Positions 23,201 through 35,200 of a DNA stretch of 64,000 nt are shown here, in pieces. The position numbers and the translations under genes were made by a program. The first letter of the stretch is position 1. Every line of letters begins with the position of its first letter. A model generated the notes under the pieces. It did not search any database, was not told where the DNA came from, and saw nothing but the letters and a program-made list of their open reading frames with translations. The DNA is from Eutreptiella sp. 'Long Island Sound 2002' (Eukaryota > Euglenozoa > Euglenophyceae > Eutreptiales > Eutreptiaceae), in NCBI GenBank assembly GCA_964036045.1, contig OZ038382.1, forward strand, positions 7,512,853 to 7,576,852, given 5' to 3'.

Positions 23201-26200
23201 TTGTGTCCCGTGTGAACGTCCCTTTGTGCTCCCTGTGCAAAGCCCCAACGCAGTACCTCGATCCAATGCCACGCCCGTCACTACTGCCAAGGGAAGGCAT
23301 ACCTGCAGGCGACGCCCCTGGGGAGTACTGCGGAGACGTCGGTGAGTATTGACCCGGCGACACCACACTGAAAGTGGCGGGCTCCTCCTTGACCCCTGTG
23401 GACGCTGCGGGGGAGTACTTGGGCGACACGGGAGAGTACTTGGGGGAGTTTGGGGAGAACGCAGGGGACGCGGGGGAGTACGCAGGGGATGCCGGGGAGT
23501 AGGGCTGCGCAGGCTGCTGCTCTGCGGCTGCAGAGTACTTCGGCGACGCCGGGGAGTACGCCGGGGAGGCAGGGGAGTAGGCAGGGGAGGCGGGGGAGTA
23601 GGCAGGGGAGGCAGGGGAGTAGGCGGGGGAGGCGGGAGAGTACGCCGGCGACGAGACGGGGACTTTGGGGGAGGCCGGGGAGTAGTTGGGGGAGGCTGGG
23701 GAGTAGTCCTTGGAGGATGCAGCCCCGCCGGAGACTTTGGAGGCTGCGGGGGAGTATTGAGGGGAGGCTGGGGAATACTGAGGGGAGGCAGGGGAGTACT
23801 TGGGGGAGGCAGGGGAATACTGGGGGGATGCCGGGGAGTACTGAGGGGATGCCGGAGAGTACTGTGGCGAGGCTGGGGAGTACTGAGGAGATTGAGGAGA
23901 GTATTTGGGGGAAGCCGGGGAGAAGGCGGGGGAGGCGGGGGAGTAGGCGGGGGAGGCGGGGGAGTACGCGGGGGAGGCAGGGGAGAAGGCGGGGGAGGCC
24001 GGGGAGTACGCGGGGGAGGCGGGGCTGTAGTCTTTCGAGCTGGCTGCCTTGCCGCTGGAGGCTGCTGGGGAGTACTTCATTCCGGCGCCGCTGGCGGGGG
24101 TGTAAGCAGGGGAGGCGGGGGAATAAGCGGGGGAGGCTGGGGAGTAGGCGGGGGAGGCGGGGGAGTAGGCGGGGGAGGCGGGGGAGTAGGCGGGGGATGC
24201 CGGGGAGTAGGCAGGGGAGGCGGGGGAGTAGGCAGGGGAGGCGGGGGAGTAGGCGGGCGACTGGGGGGAGTAGGCGGGGGAGGCCGGGGAGTAGTCCTGG
24301 TGCGAGGCCTGTTGCGAGGCAGGGGTGTAGGCCGGCGACGCGGGGGAGTAGGCGGGGGACTGCGGAGAGGCGGGAGAGGCGGGAGAGTATTCTGGGGACG
24401 CCGGAGATGCCGGAGAGTATTGAGGGGATGCAGGGGAACCCTTCAAGGAGGCCACGGAGGGGCTGATGCCGCCCGAAGACCCTCCAAACGAAGAAGGGGT
24501 GTACCCTCCGGTGAATGCGGATGGGGACCAGGCGCTGTTGGAAATTTCTGATGGGGTGCGGTCAGACGGGGTAGTGGGCGAGTAGGAGGGGGAGGCCGGT
24601 GAGTATGAGGGGGAGGCAGCAGAGTAGGCGGGGGAAGCGGAGATGCTCCCCCCCGAGGGAGATCCTGGGGATGCCGGCGAGTACTGAGGGGTCATGTCAG
24701 GACCGAACGCTGGGGATGCAGGGGAGTAGTTGGGCGAGGCTGGGGAGTGCTGGACGGGAGGGCTTGCAGCTGGAGCGTACGCTGCGCCAGCTTGCGGGCT
24801 TGGGGAGTACCCTGTGGGCACCGGTCCAGAGCTCATGGAGGAGGAGGCAGGAGTGAAACTCGGAGACATTGGCTTGAACTCTGTGAGATGAGCGGAGGGG
24901 GGCGTAGGATGGAGGGTGCGGGGGTCAAGTAGGGGGTGGAAGTTGTGGGGATTGAGGAGGGGGAGAGGGCCGTCCAGGGCCACAGCCTCACGCCGGTCGA
25001 CACACCCGGTACAACCACACGTCGGACATGTGCGGCAGGCCGACAAACAGCTGCGGACAGACCCTCCTTAACACTGGCCCCGTGCAACACAGCGATCCAC
25101 CAAGGGCAGGCGGAAAATTGCCCCAAGGGGGGGAGGGGTCGGGGGGGGGGGGCAGTGGGTATATCAACATACATACCTCAAAATGATACCCATGACACGG
25201 TGATCATTTTGAACATACACTAGTGGGGTAAAAAAAATTTTTCGAAAAAATTGCCTGCAAGCTTAGGCTCCCATCAGCCAAGGTCCGACCGGGAGGTCAG
25301 GTCAGGGTCAAAAGGTTTTTTTGTGCTTTTCACCCGTCTTTGAATTCTCCACGAAATTCTGAGTATTTTGAGTACAGACACATAGGGTAAAACAAAAATC
25401 CCCCGCGGTATGCCTAAAATAAAACCCATTGATCCGTACAACCATTCTGGAGTCCGTAGAGCTCCCCTTGGGGTCGGGTGCCCCCTGTTTGGGTTTTGGT
25501 CCCCATGTCAGCCCAATGCAGACTGTCTACCCCTGTAATGGCCTGACAGAAGAGCCCCGCCCCCCCTGGGGGGGGGGGGGTCTTAACAAAGGGGCTCATA
25601 CAACCCCTCCCCCCCTTGGAGCAATTTTCCACCCGCCAAGCGCTTCAGGAACCAATTCGATGGGAGGCACACAGCCGTGGCATCCTCCAGCACCCTCCAG
25701 AGGGGGGCAGAAGGGGGAGGGGGGGGGGGGGGGGCTCTTCCTCCCGTGACACTCAGCCTTCTCGGCCACTCCCAAGAGGAGGCGGGTCCGCTTGTTGAAC
25801 GCAGTGGGACTGAAGGGTACAGGCTTAGTGTGCCCATCGTTGATGGCAATGGGACTGCCGGGGCTTGGTGTGTCGCCCTCGTATGCCACGGCACTAAAGG
25901 GTGCGAAGAAGATCAGTGTACCCAACTGAGCGAGTTGAGGTGGAGTCACACCGCCACACCGCCCTTGTCCAGATCGTGGCATAAAGATTGAAAATTGCAG
26001 CACGCTCACCTCCAGCGGTTTGGAGAAGCGGCGGTTGGAGTGCATCTCTGGGGTGCTCGAGCATCACAATGACCAGTGGGATTTTGCAGGCCCATGAAGA
26101 AATCACGCATCCAAAAACCCCCCTGCATCGAGAGCACTCCCCCTCTCCTTGCACCAGCAGCACCAAATCTGCCAAAAGGAGCACGATAGCGCGTGCCCTG

Positions 26201-29200
26201 TGTCTGGCCATGCGGAACCTCCAAATAGAGTTGCCATGGGGGACCTCGGTGTTTGGGAGGTCGTGTGCCTACAGTGCAAGCCCGCCTGCACGGCATAGCT
26301 CTTTTTGATTCTCAGGTCTATATTCTAACGAAAGAGGAAGGTGGCCATCATACGCCATTTTTTGAAGGGTTTCGTCCACAATTTTATGTTAGAACAACAG
26401 ATGTTACTGGTAAGATAGAGTCTTTCCGTGCTGATGATGATAGCTCAGCTTCGGATTATTTTTGCCTTTGGCATCCTGTCTTAGTACCAGACGAAGTTTG
26501 ATGCATCTGGCTCTATCTGCTGCAACATGCCCCCCACCACCCCCCATGGCCCCCCTACCAATGCCCTCCTGGCTGTGCCTCCACATTCCTCATCCGTCGC
26601 TTCTCTGCGGCATCGCCCACTGCACTGGGGCAACTCCTGCACCTTGTCTCTGTCCTTCGACGCCCATGCGACTTGCCAACCGTCGTGGGCCTTTGACCGT
26701 GGCCGTGCTGCTTGCTTCGACATGCCAAACCCCCTTTTCCGCCAACGCCACTCCCCCACCCTCAGCCAACCATGCCCACCTCCCCCGCCTCCATGCACCA
26801 ACAAGCTGTTGGTCCACAAGGACAGTGAACCCGTGTGTTCTGTTCTGGTTAGGGTCTGGGCTCACCCACGTATCCGGCTGGCTGGTTGTGGGGGAGAAAT
26901 GGAGGGGGAAGGGCCTGGTGCTCCTCCCACAATGGACTCAGGCACGCCGCAGCCCATCCTTCCCACTGCCATCGCACCTGGGCTCAGAACCATGTCATTC
27001 CACATTCCCGACCACGAGCAGTGTAGTCAGAAATGCACTGGTGGCCGTGCGTGGCCAAAGCGCTGCTTGTGCAAGGAGCGGGGTCTGACACTCGCCCTCG
27101 CCCTGCACTCCACACGCCCCCCTCCCTCAATCTGGCCACACGCCTGACTCGGTACCTGCACCAGGGGACATGGGCTTGGGGCCCTCCGATTTGGGGGAGT
27201 ACGAGGGGGACATCGGCGAATACGACGGAGATGCCGGGGAGTAGGACGGCGACATAGGACTGTAGGCGGGCGAGGCCGGCGAGTAGGAGGGGGAGGTCGG
27301 TGAGTACGACGGGGACTGAGGAGAATATGAAGGGGAAGCCGGGGAGTAGTCGGAGCCCGGGGATGTGCCTGGGGATGTGAAGGCCGGGGATGTGGCCCCC
27401 ATATCCGAGAAGACTGGGGAGGTGGCGCCGCCGGGAGATCCACCGGGACTGAAACCAGCGGTGCTGCCTGGGTGGAATGGGCTGAACACGTTATTGGGGC
27501 TGCAGAAGGACAGCACGGAGGTGTGCGGCCCGGACGGGGGGATGGGCTACGTGAAGGAGAAAGAAGGCGAGCATATACCCAGGGGGTGGGGGGGAGGGGG
27601 TATTCTGTGTCTGGGACAATATGACTCTACAAAATTCTGGCGCAACAAAACCCATGCAATTGAACAAACAAATTATGTATGCTTCCCAACAATTGCTCAT
27701 GAGAAACAGTGGACGCTTGCTGTGATTTCCTGGTGGACTGAAGGAGGACTACCGCTCCCAAAAACACAAACACACTGCTCACCATCATGATCCGACAACA
27801 AGTGGCCATGTGTGGACAGCAGAAGGAGCATGCAGACACCAATATGTACTTCAGCAATTCTGCAACTTCCATGGGAAACCAATTATCATTGAACAAATCC
27901 TTTGGCATGGTACAAGTGGGCAAAAGCACAGCCTAACCAATACCCGTGCAAATCCTGAAAAACACCGAACAAATTGCGCACAAAACTTTCGGATAGAAAT
28001 TGAAATGCAGAGATTCTACCCTGTGTAATACCCCCCCCCCTACCGGTTGGCATGACGCCTGGATGGATTGCTGTCTGGATAATGGGGGGGGGGGGGGTCT
28101 CTGCCTCAGGGCGGTGCTTCGCTGCGGGATGGGAGGTCTGCCAGAAGGGCCCAAAAGTGTAAAGTGTACCGGTTGGTACTTCCCGGTGTACGCACTGGTT
28201 TGAGTTTTCGGGAAGAATTTATGGGCATTGTTTGTGCACAGGCGCTGGGGAAACGTTATGTTGGGAGGTGAGAGTGGGGCGGTTGTCCATCTGCTCACGG
28301 GTGCTGCTTCTGCCCCTGTGGAAGTCAACACGAAGTCTTTTCCCCAAAACGGTGAAGTTTGGAGGGTGCTCACCACCACAAATGATGTGGGAAATGTACC
28401 ACAGGGCCCAGAGGGCTCCATGCCATACATCAGCGGTGCACAGCGGTTCCGGGCAATTTGCCTTTTGGGAGGAGGGGTGCTGATGCGCAGGGCCCAGTCA
28501 AGGGCCAAACCGGAAACATGGCTGTCACACGTAAAGGGGCCCATTCCCGCGCAGGTGTCAACAAAGGGGCTCTACGACGCGTCGTAAGATTACAGTTTGC
28601 AGACACTGTCCACACACACGCGTACCCGAGTATAGTCTGTACGCACTGTGCACAGGTGGTGTACAACGTGCGCATATTGCAGATGCGGAGAGACAGTGTT
28701 CAGCATCGGGCACGAAGCGCCCCCCTTAAGAAAGGGTGCAAAGGTCTGTTTACCCGTCGCAGTGGCACGCTTTGTAAAGAGTACAGCGTCGTAATATTAC
28801 GCGCAGTAGTGTACGACGCTTTACGGCGCTTTACGACGCGTCGGAATACGACGCCTGTTACGACGCCCCCTACGCGTTGCAGAGCGCTTGTTTGACAGAT
28901 GCCACTGCAGGTGCACGGACGTGCGCTTGGCCTTGGACCCACCCACCCCGTCCCGGAGCCGAAGCACTCGGCGCTTCCCCTGGGCCGCAGGGGGGCTGGG
29001 GTTGGGCACGGCGAAGCGGATGGAGGCTGGGGTGACAGGAGGGGGCGTAGGCACTTGGTGCGGGGCTGTGTGCGGACGTGGTGTGCGATGGGGCATGGGG
29101 GCATGAGGGGCAGGACTGGGCAACGGGGTGCATGGGAATGAGGAGGCTGTGGGGACCGCAGGGGAGGGGAGGGGGGGGGGGTATTCTCTACCGGTGACGG

Positions 29201-32200
29201 ACTTGCGAGCCGGAAGGCCGCACCAACACTGGCCACTTCCAGTCGCACTCTAGAAATTGCGATGTCCTGACAGGGCTGCCCGTCAGGAAAAGGGGGGGGG
29301 GCGGTTGGCGGTGGGGGGGGGGGGGGGGCTGTCCTTAAGGGCTGTCCTTGAGAAGGAAAAAATTGGGGTTCTTAGAGAAAGGTGCCCGCACCGCGCGCAC
29401 CGCGTTGTGCACCGCGCGCGCACCGCGCGGACGTTTCTAGCAACCCTCTTCGGCATTTTTCAAGTTTTTTTTAGGGTGGCAAGGACGCGGTGGCCTAAGG
29501 GGTACGCATACAACAACGGAGGCCTCCACTCCAGCCTCCTCACCAAAGGTGGTTGTCCGCCATCGCGACAGCCATCGCAACCTGGCTTGGCGCCCTATCC
29601 CGCAGCCACGGCACACGGGCTCACCACAAGGGAGGGGCAAATAGTGGTGAGGTGCAGAAAAAAGCACAAGGGGAAAGAAAAAGTGGTCCGTGCACGTGGA
29701 GAACGCCCGCACCGCGCGCGCACCGCGTTGTGCACCGCGCGCACCGCGCGGGCACCTTTCCTGATCGTAAGTTCGACACCGTAACCCAATGCCTATGACC
29801 CCCCTCCCCCCAATTCCACATCCAACGCCCCAACGCCAGCTCGTCGGGGCTGTCCCGTCACACCCACAGGGCGGTCCGGGCAGAGGGCGCGTACCTGTCG
29901 CCGAAGCCCCCAAAGCCGGACATTGGGGACATGCCGGCGTTGGTGTCCGCGTACGGCGAAAGCGCGCCGACTCCTCCGCCGAACTCGGTACGCGGGGAGT
30001 CGAGCCCCGTGCGGCCGGATCGGACACTGGGGGACCGTGGGGCCAGTCCGCCAGGGCCCATGTCGTCCACGGTCTGCCCGGGCGCTGTGAGACAGNNNNN
30101 NNNNNNNNNNNNNNNNNNNNNNNNNNNNNNNNNNNNNNNNNNNNNNNNNNNNNNNNNNNNNNNNNNNNNNNNNNNNNNNNNNNNNNNNNNNNNNNNNNNN
30201 NNNNNNNNNNNNNNNNNNNNNNNNNNNNNNNNNNNNNNNNNNNNNNNNNNNNNNNNNNNNNNNNNNNNNNNNNNNNNNNNNNNNNNNNNNNNNNNCATTC
30301 CGTCGGGTTGTTGCTCCTTTACGGGGCCCTGGACGGTCACCCGTTCTTCCCTTCGCATGTTGCGTCGGGTCGCTACTTTCTGTCGGCCGCTGCGGCCGGT
30401 GCTCTTGCTGGTGTCGTTTCCGCGTTCGCGGAGCCCAGTGGTTGGTGTGCTGGGGCTGTGCTGGATGTGGCGGGTGTGCCGTTTGCGCGTCAACGGCGCC
30501 CAGTAGTTGGCGTATTGGGGTTGTGCTGGTTGTTGCCGGGGTCGTTTGACTGTTTTTGCTGTCCACACACCTCTGTCCACAGGCCGTCCATAGCCTGCCT
30601 CGCTGTGTTTCTGTGCGGCCCAGGTGCCCTGTTCCTCCACGCGCTGTCCGGGCCGTCCACCATATGTCCTTTTTCCCCTCACGGTTGGTCTGCCCCTGAT
30701 GGGCTCCCACTCCTGTTGCCCCCCCCCCCCCCCCCCATCAGTCCCGAAGCCCCCCCCCCCCCCCCCCCCCCCACCAGGGGTCCCTCATCTCCACTTCCCC
30801 ACCCACTCCCACCACCACACGCACCTTGTACAGGGCATTCCGCACTGCCTCAATCCCGAGGACGGTCGTGATCTCGCAGATGCTGTTGGAGATGGTCTTG
30901 GTGTAGTCCACGTCCTCGCACGCCAGCACCGCAAGAAGATTGGTGCCATCCGTCTCCAACGCCTGAGGGAAACCCATTGCACACGTGGGTCGCCAGATCG
31001 CATCGCGGGCAGAGGGCCGCGCCGGGCCACCCAACACCGGGGCGCGCATGCGCTCACGAGTACGGCACGGCACGGGACGGGACGACGCGCCACACGACAC
31101 CGCGCGACGCCGAGTTACGGTACGTCACCTTACGTTACGTCGCGTAACGCGACGTAATGTTACGTGAGGTGACGTTACGTCACGGTTGTACACGCTCTGA
31201 GGGGGTCTGCGGGGCTCGCGGAAGGGGGGGACTACGGCAGGGGGAAGTTGTGGCCGTGAGTCATATACTTTCAAAACTACTCGCGGTACTCGCGGTTACC
31301 ACAGACCCAAAGAAGTCCGGTAGTCCGCGCGGTCCAGTACGCCTCGACCATCGACTGCTGTCGTTCGCGGCCGCTGGCGGTGCACCATCGGATAACGTCG
31401 GGTCAGCGGCAACCCGCGAGCGCGTGCACCACAGCCTTTTACGTTATGCCGCGTGACGTGACGTAACATGACATCCCAGTGCCTTGCGTTGCATTCCATA
31501 CGTTGCATTGCATCCCACCGGACGACACCGTCGTGCACACACTTTAGACGACGTGGGAATACGCCCCAGGGGTTGCGGGGCGGACGAGTGGGTTCCCCAG
31601 GGAACTTGGGAGGGGCTGCTCTGAGAACATGCAGCGACCCGGGGCTGTCCCTCTGTCGCTTCCATGTCGCTGATGCGGGGCAAACACTGATTGCTGGACA
31701 GCACACTGGGAAGTGTGACCGACCATCACATCAGAGCGGAGGGTCAGCGATGCACATGCCAGGGGAACAACCGCTCCGCAAAGCCGTATGAAACCCCGCA
31801 GTGGAACCCTGCAGTGGGGTACGGCAGGGTAGCCTGTGATCTACACAGGCCTCAGGTCGCACGTGAGCCCGGATATGAAGAGCCTCTCGTTTACATTCCG
31901 TTCAGCTCCCGCAGCCTGGTGCAGGGACAGTCTGTGGCCCTGATGTGAACGGGCCTAAGCTCTGCAATCTCCCTGCCCCGCTGCGAAGGAGACTGCTCTT
32001 TCTGGGGGAAGGCCGGTTTTGGGGTCGGATGGGATGGGGGTTTTAGTGGTCGCTCATTAGTGTGTGGTCTGCAACACAGCAGTGGCGATGCGACAGAATC
32101 GCGACCAGGAGGGCTTACTGCTTCGTCTGCACCAATGCGGTGGGAATGGGGGCTCTCAAGGAATCCCCAAAATGGACAGTACGTCGTGCGCACTGTCTTG

Positions 32201-35200
32201 AGGTGCGGATTGCGGGGTGAGGTCCCCTGCACTGGCGCCCTGCCCGCTGCACGGCGCCGGCACGCCGCAACGGTCGAGGTGCAGCAATACACCGCGCGTC
32301 CCGTGGGGGGCGTGCGTGCGTATGCGGGTGGGTTGATGGGGTACGTGCGCAAGAATGCGGGTGAGCGGGTGAGTGGAGAGGCAGGCTGGTGGATGGGCTG
32401 CTGCAACAACAGAGTGGCCCTCGGTCTCTGTGTGCAGGTCCCCCGAAAACCACAACGTCAGAGACACACGCACACACCAAGGGGCAGTGAACACTCCACG
32501 GGAGCTGCGCGGCCCTCGGCGCCATACACACACACACACACACACACTCACTCACTCACTCACTCACACTCACACTCACACTCACACTCACACTCACACT
32601 CACACTCACACTCACACTCACACTCACACTCACACTCACACTCACACTCACACTCACACTCACACTCACACTCACACTCACACTCACACTCACTCACACA
32701 CTTACTGAGGGAAACCAGAACCGAAACACCCAGTGGGGACGCACAGCGGAGGCACATCGCACAGCGGGGCACGGCGTGCGCTGGTCTCCAAACACCTCGT
32801 CAGGCCTATGAACAATTCAACACAAAACCACGCCTAAGGCCAGGCGCCTTTCGAAAAAACGTAGACACTCAGAAAAACGCACACAACACACACACACAAA
32901 CAGACGCACGCGCGCATACGACACGTAGGCATTAGTGCATAGGCTGCGTCCCAGTGGCACACACCCATGGCTCTTCCTTCTTGGCCTCTCCCGTCACCGG
33001 GTCATACACCTGGACCTTGTTCTGTTTCATGGTACACTTCTTGATCCCCGGCACCCCTGAGGATTGATGAGAGACGTGTGATGGGGCTGCAGAGGGGGGG
33101 GGGGGGGGGGCACTGCAGAGGACGGCTGCCGGAGGGAGGCCCGGGTGCCCAGGTCCAGAAGCTGCCGGGCGGAAACAAGCTTGGTCTGAGATCCAGGGGT
33201 TTGCGTACCAAAAATGGCTCAAAAATCTGCTTCCTTTTACAAAATTTGATTTTCCTCTGAGAAATTGCTCGTCAGACCCGCGGGGGGGAGGGTGACCCAG
33301 GGATGTATTAGAACGCAGCCGCCCCAAACGCACCGAACGCAGATTCGGAACCCCCCGAGAGCGTCTGGACGCGCCCCTGTGACGGCGGACAACGTGGTGG
33401 CTGCTTGGCCTGGGAGGCCCAGCCCAAGCACACGATCCCCCCCCCCCAGCCCAGCCCCGTCTTGTTTGAGAATGTGAAACATGGAGGGAGGAGGGTCACC
33501 CCAGGGACGTAGTGGACCGGCTGACAACCGCAGGAGGAGGGGTGTGCCCACCCCCTTGGACCCCCTCCGCCCCCCCCCCCCCCCGGTCCCAGATTTCATA
33601 GGGGGAAAACGTAAAATTTGGAAAAGAACTATGGAGTTGGGCCATTCTTTGGTCAAACTTTTGGGTTCCAGACCCCCCCCTCTCTGGGCCTGCCCTCCGC
33701 CGCTTGGGACTGGGTCGGGCCCGGCGTTGTCCGGGGGGCGGTCTTGTGGGTCTGGGGCCTGGGACACCCTCCCAAACCGCATGCACGACTTTGCAGGTCC
33801 CCCGATGGTCCGTCCCGCGGGACCCAGTCACCGTTTCGCCGCCGTCGGTCAGTGGCCCACCCCCGTCGGCCACTGATTCGCTGCGGGCGGGCGGTGGTTC
33901 GCTCACGTCGGTGACTGCCCCACCACCGCTGGTGCCCGGCTCATGACCGAGCACCGCCTCCCGCATGCGCCCTGCATCCGCTTCACGTGCTGCCACCGCC
34001 GATGATGGACGTGGACGCATTCACAAAACCATTTCTTGGGCCTTGGGTCCAGGGCGCCCAGCCAACGCCCAGCCACTGTCTCCCTGACGGCAAGTGCCGG
34101 CCTCAATGGCATTTGTAACCGACAGTGTCCGCCCCCAACCGCTTTGGCAACCTCCTCCAACCGCCTGTCTAACCGCCTCTGGGGCCGCCTCTGAGGTCCC
34201 GTCCCGTCTAATGCATCCCTGGGTGACCCCCTTACGACCCCCTTTACAAACCAATGCGGCCCACATCCCGAGCCCTGTCGGCGCACGAAAGCGTAACTTT
34301 GAGGGCACGGCTGGCGGAGACTGCCGGCAGAACAGGCGTCGCCCCCCTCATTCCTTCAGACGAACATCGCGGCGTTCGAAGCGGCCCACGGCAGGCGAAA
34401 GAAATGACTGATGGCGGGTGACATGCAGCCGCGAAGGACCCCCAAGAAACAGCGCGAAATCTGGCTTTTGTCGCACGCGGGGGGGGGGGGGGTTCGTCTG
34501 GGGATAATTTGGGCACACCCCCAATTGTGGTGCGGGGCCATCAGACGCGGGAAACTTCAACACCCCCCAACTGTCAAAAAATGCGGCCTTCTTGCACTCG
34601 AACCAAGCCCACAAACCTTCTTGACGACGACCGGCTTCTCACTCCCAAGCGAGCAGGATGAACGGACGGGACGAACAGACGGACTGCCGACACCAGCGCA
34701 ACAACACCTGGCGACTGCCACCGGAGAGGATGCACAAGGAGCAGGCAGTACCCTAAACTGCCCCCCAAAAAAATGCTTCGGGAAAATTTCGGCACCAAAC
34801 TGAACCCCCAACAAATTGTCCCAATACGAACCCCCCCACCCCCACCCCCTGCATCGGTTTTGCAGCATCGGGATTGGAAGCCGACCGCAGACGAAAGGGT
34901 CAAGCTGGTGGCGAGTTGTGGCCAGTTTGGACTGCGGCTGCGGGCGCGGTCGGCCGATTGGAGGCTGCAAGTCTGGGGGTCACCGCATGACGCGTACCTC
35001 GGAGAGTCAGATTGTCGAGAATCTCCTGCTCCAACTGCTTGAGCGTGTCGATGACAGCATCGTCCACAGCATTGTCTGTGCGTACGGGAGGATATAGGGA
35101 AGGGGAGGAGCAAAGAAGGGGAGGGAGAGGGCCTATGCCAAGACCAGAGCGGTGGGGATTGGCACTTCTACGCGATCGGCAGCTGTGACGTCTGTGGTGT

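Larger units (their letters stand above)
24881..27161 (-). other. RPB1 intron within the CTD, with plastid insertion
   Basis: An intron of 2281 bases separates the proximal heptads from the main heptad block. It contains a hairpin repeat at 25168-25218, G runs at 25139-25153, 25567-25580 and 25717-25734, and a plastid-like tufA fragment. No other gene is recognised. Confidence 0.8.

Noticed and set aside
23349-24551. Plus-strand 400-codon Arg/Gly-rich frame
   Set aside because: It is the exact antisense of the RPB1 heptad exon. The heptad code forces an open antisense frame.
32373-32935. His/Thr/Ser-rich frames on the plus strand and Glu/Cys frames on the minus strand
   Set aside because: They arise from the CACACT hexamer microsatellite.
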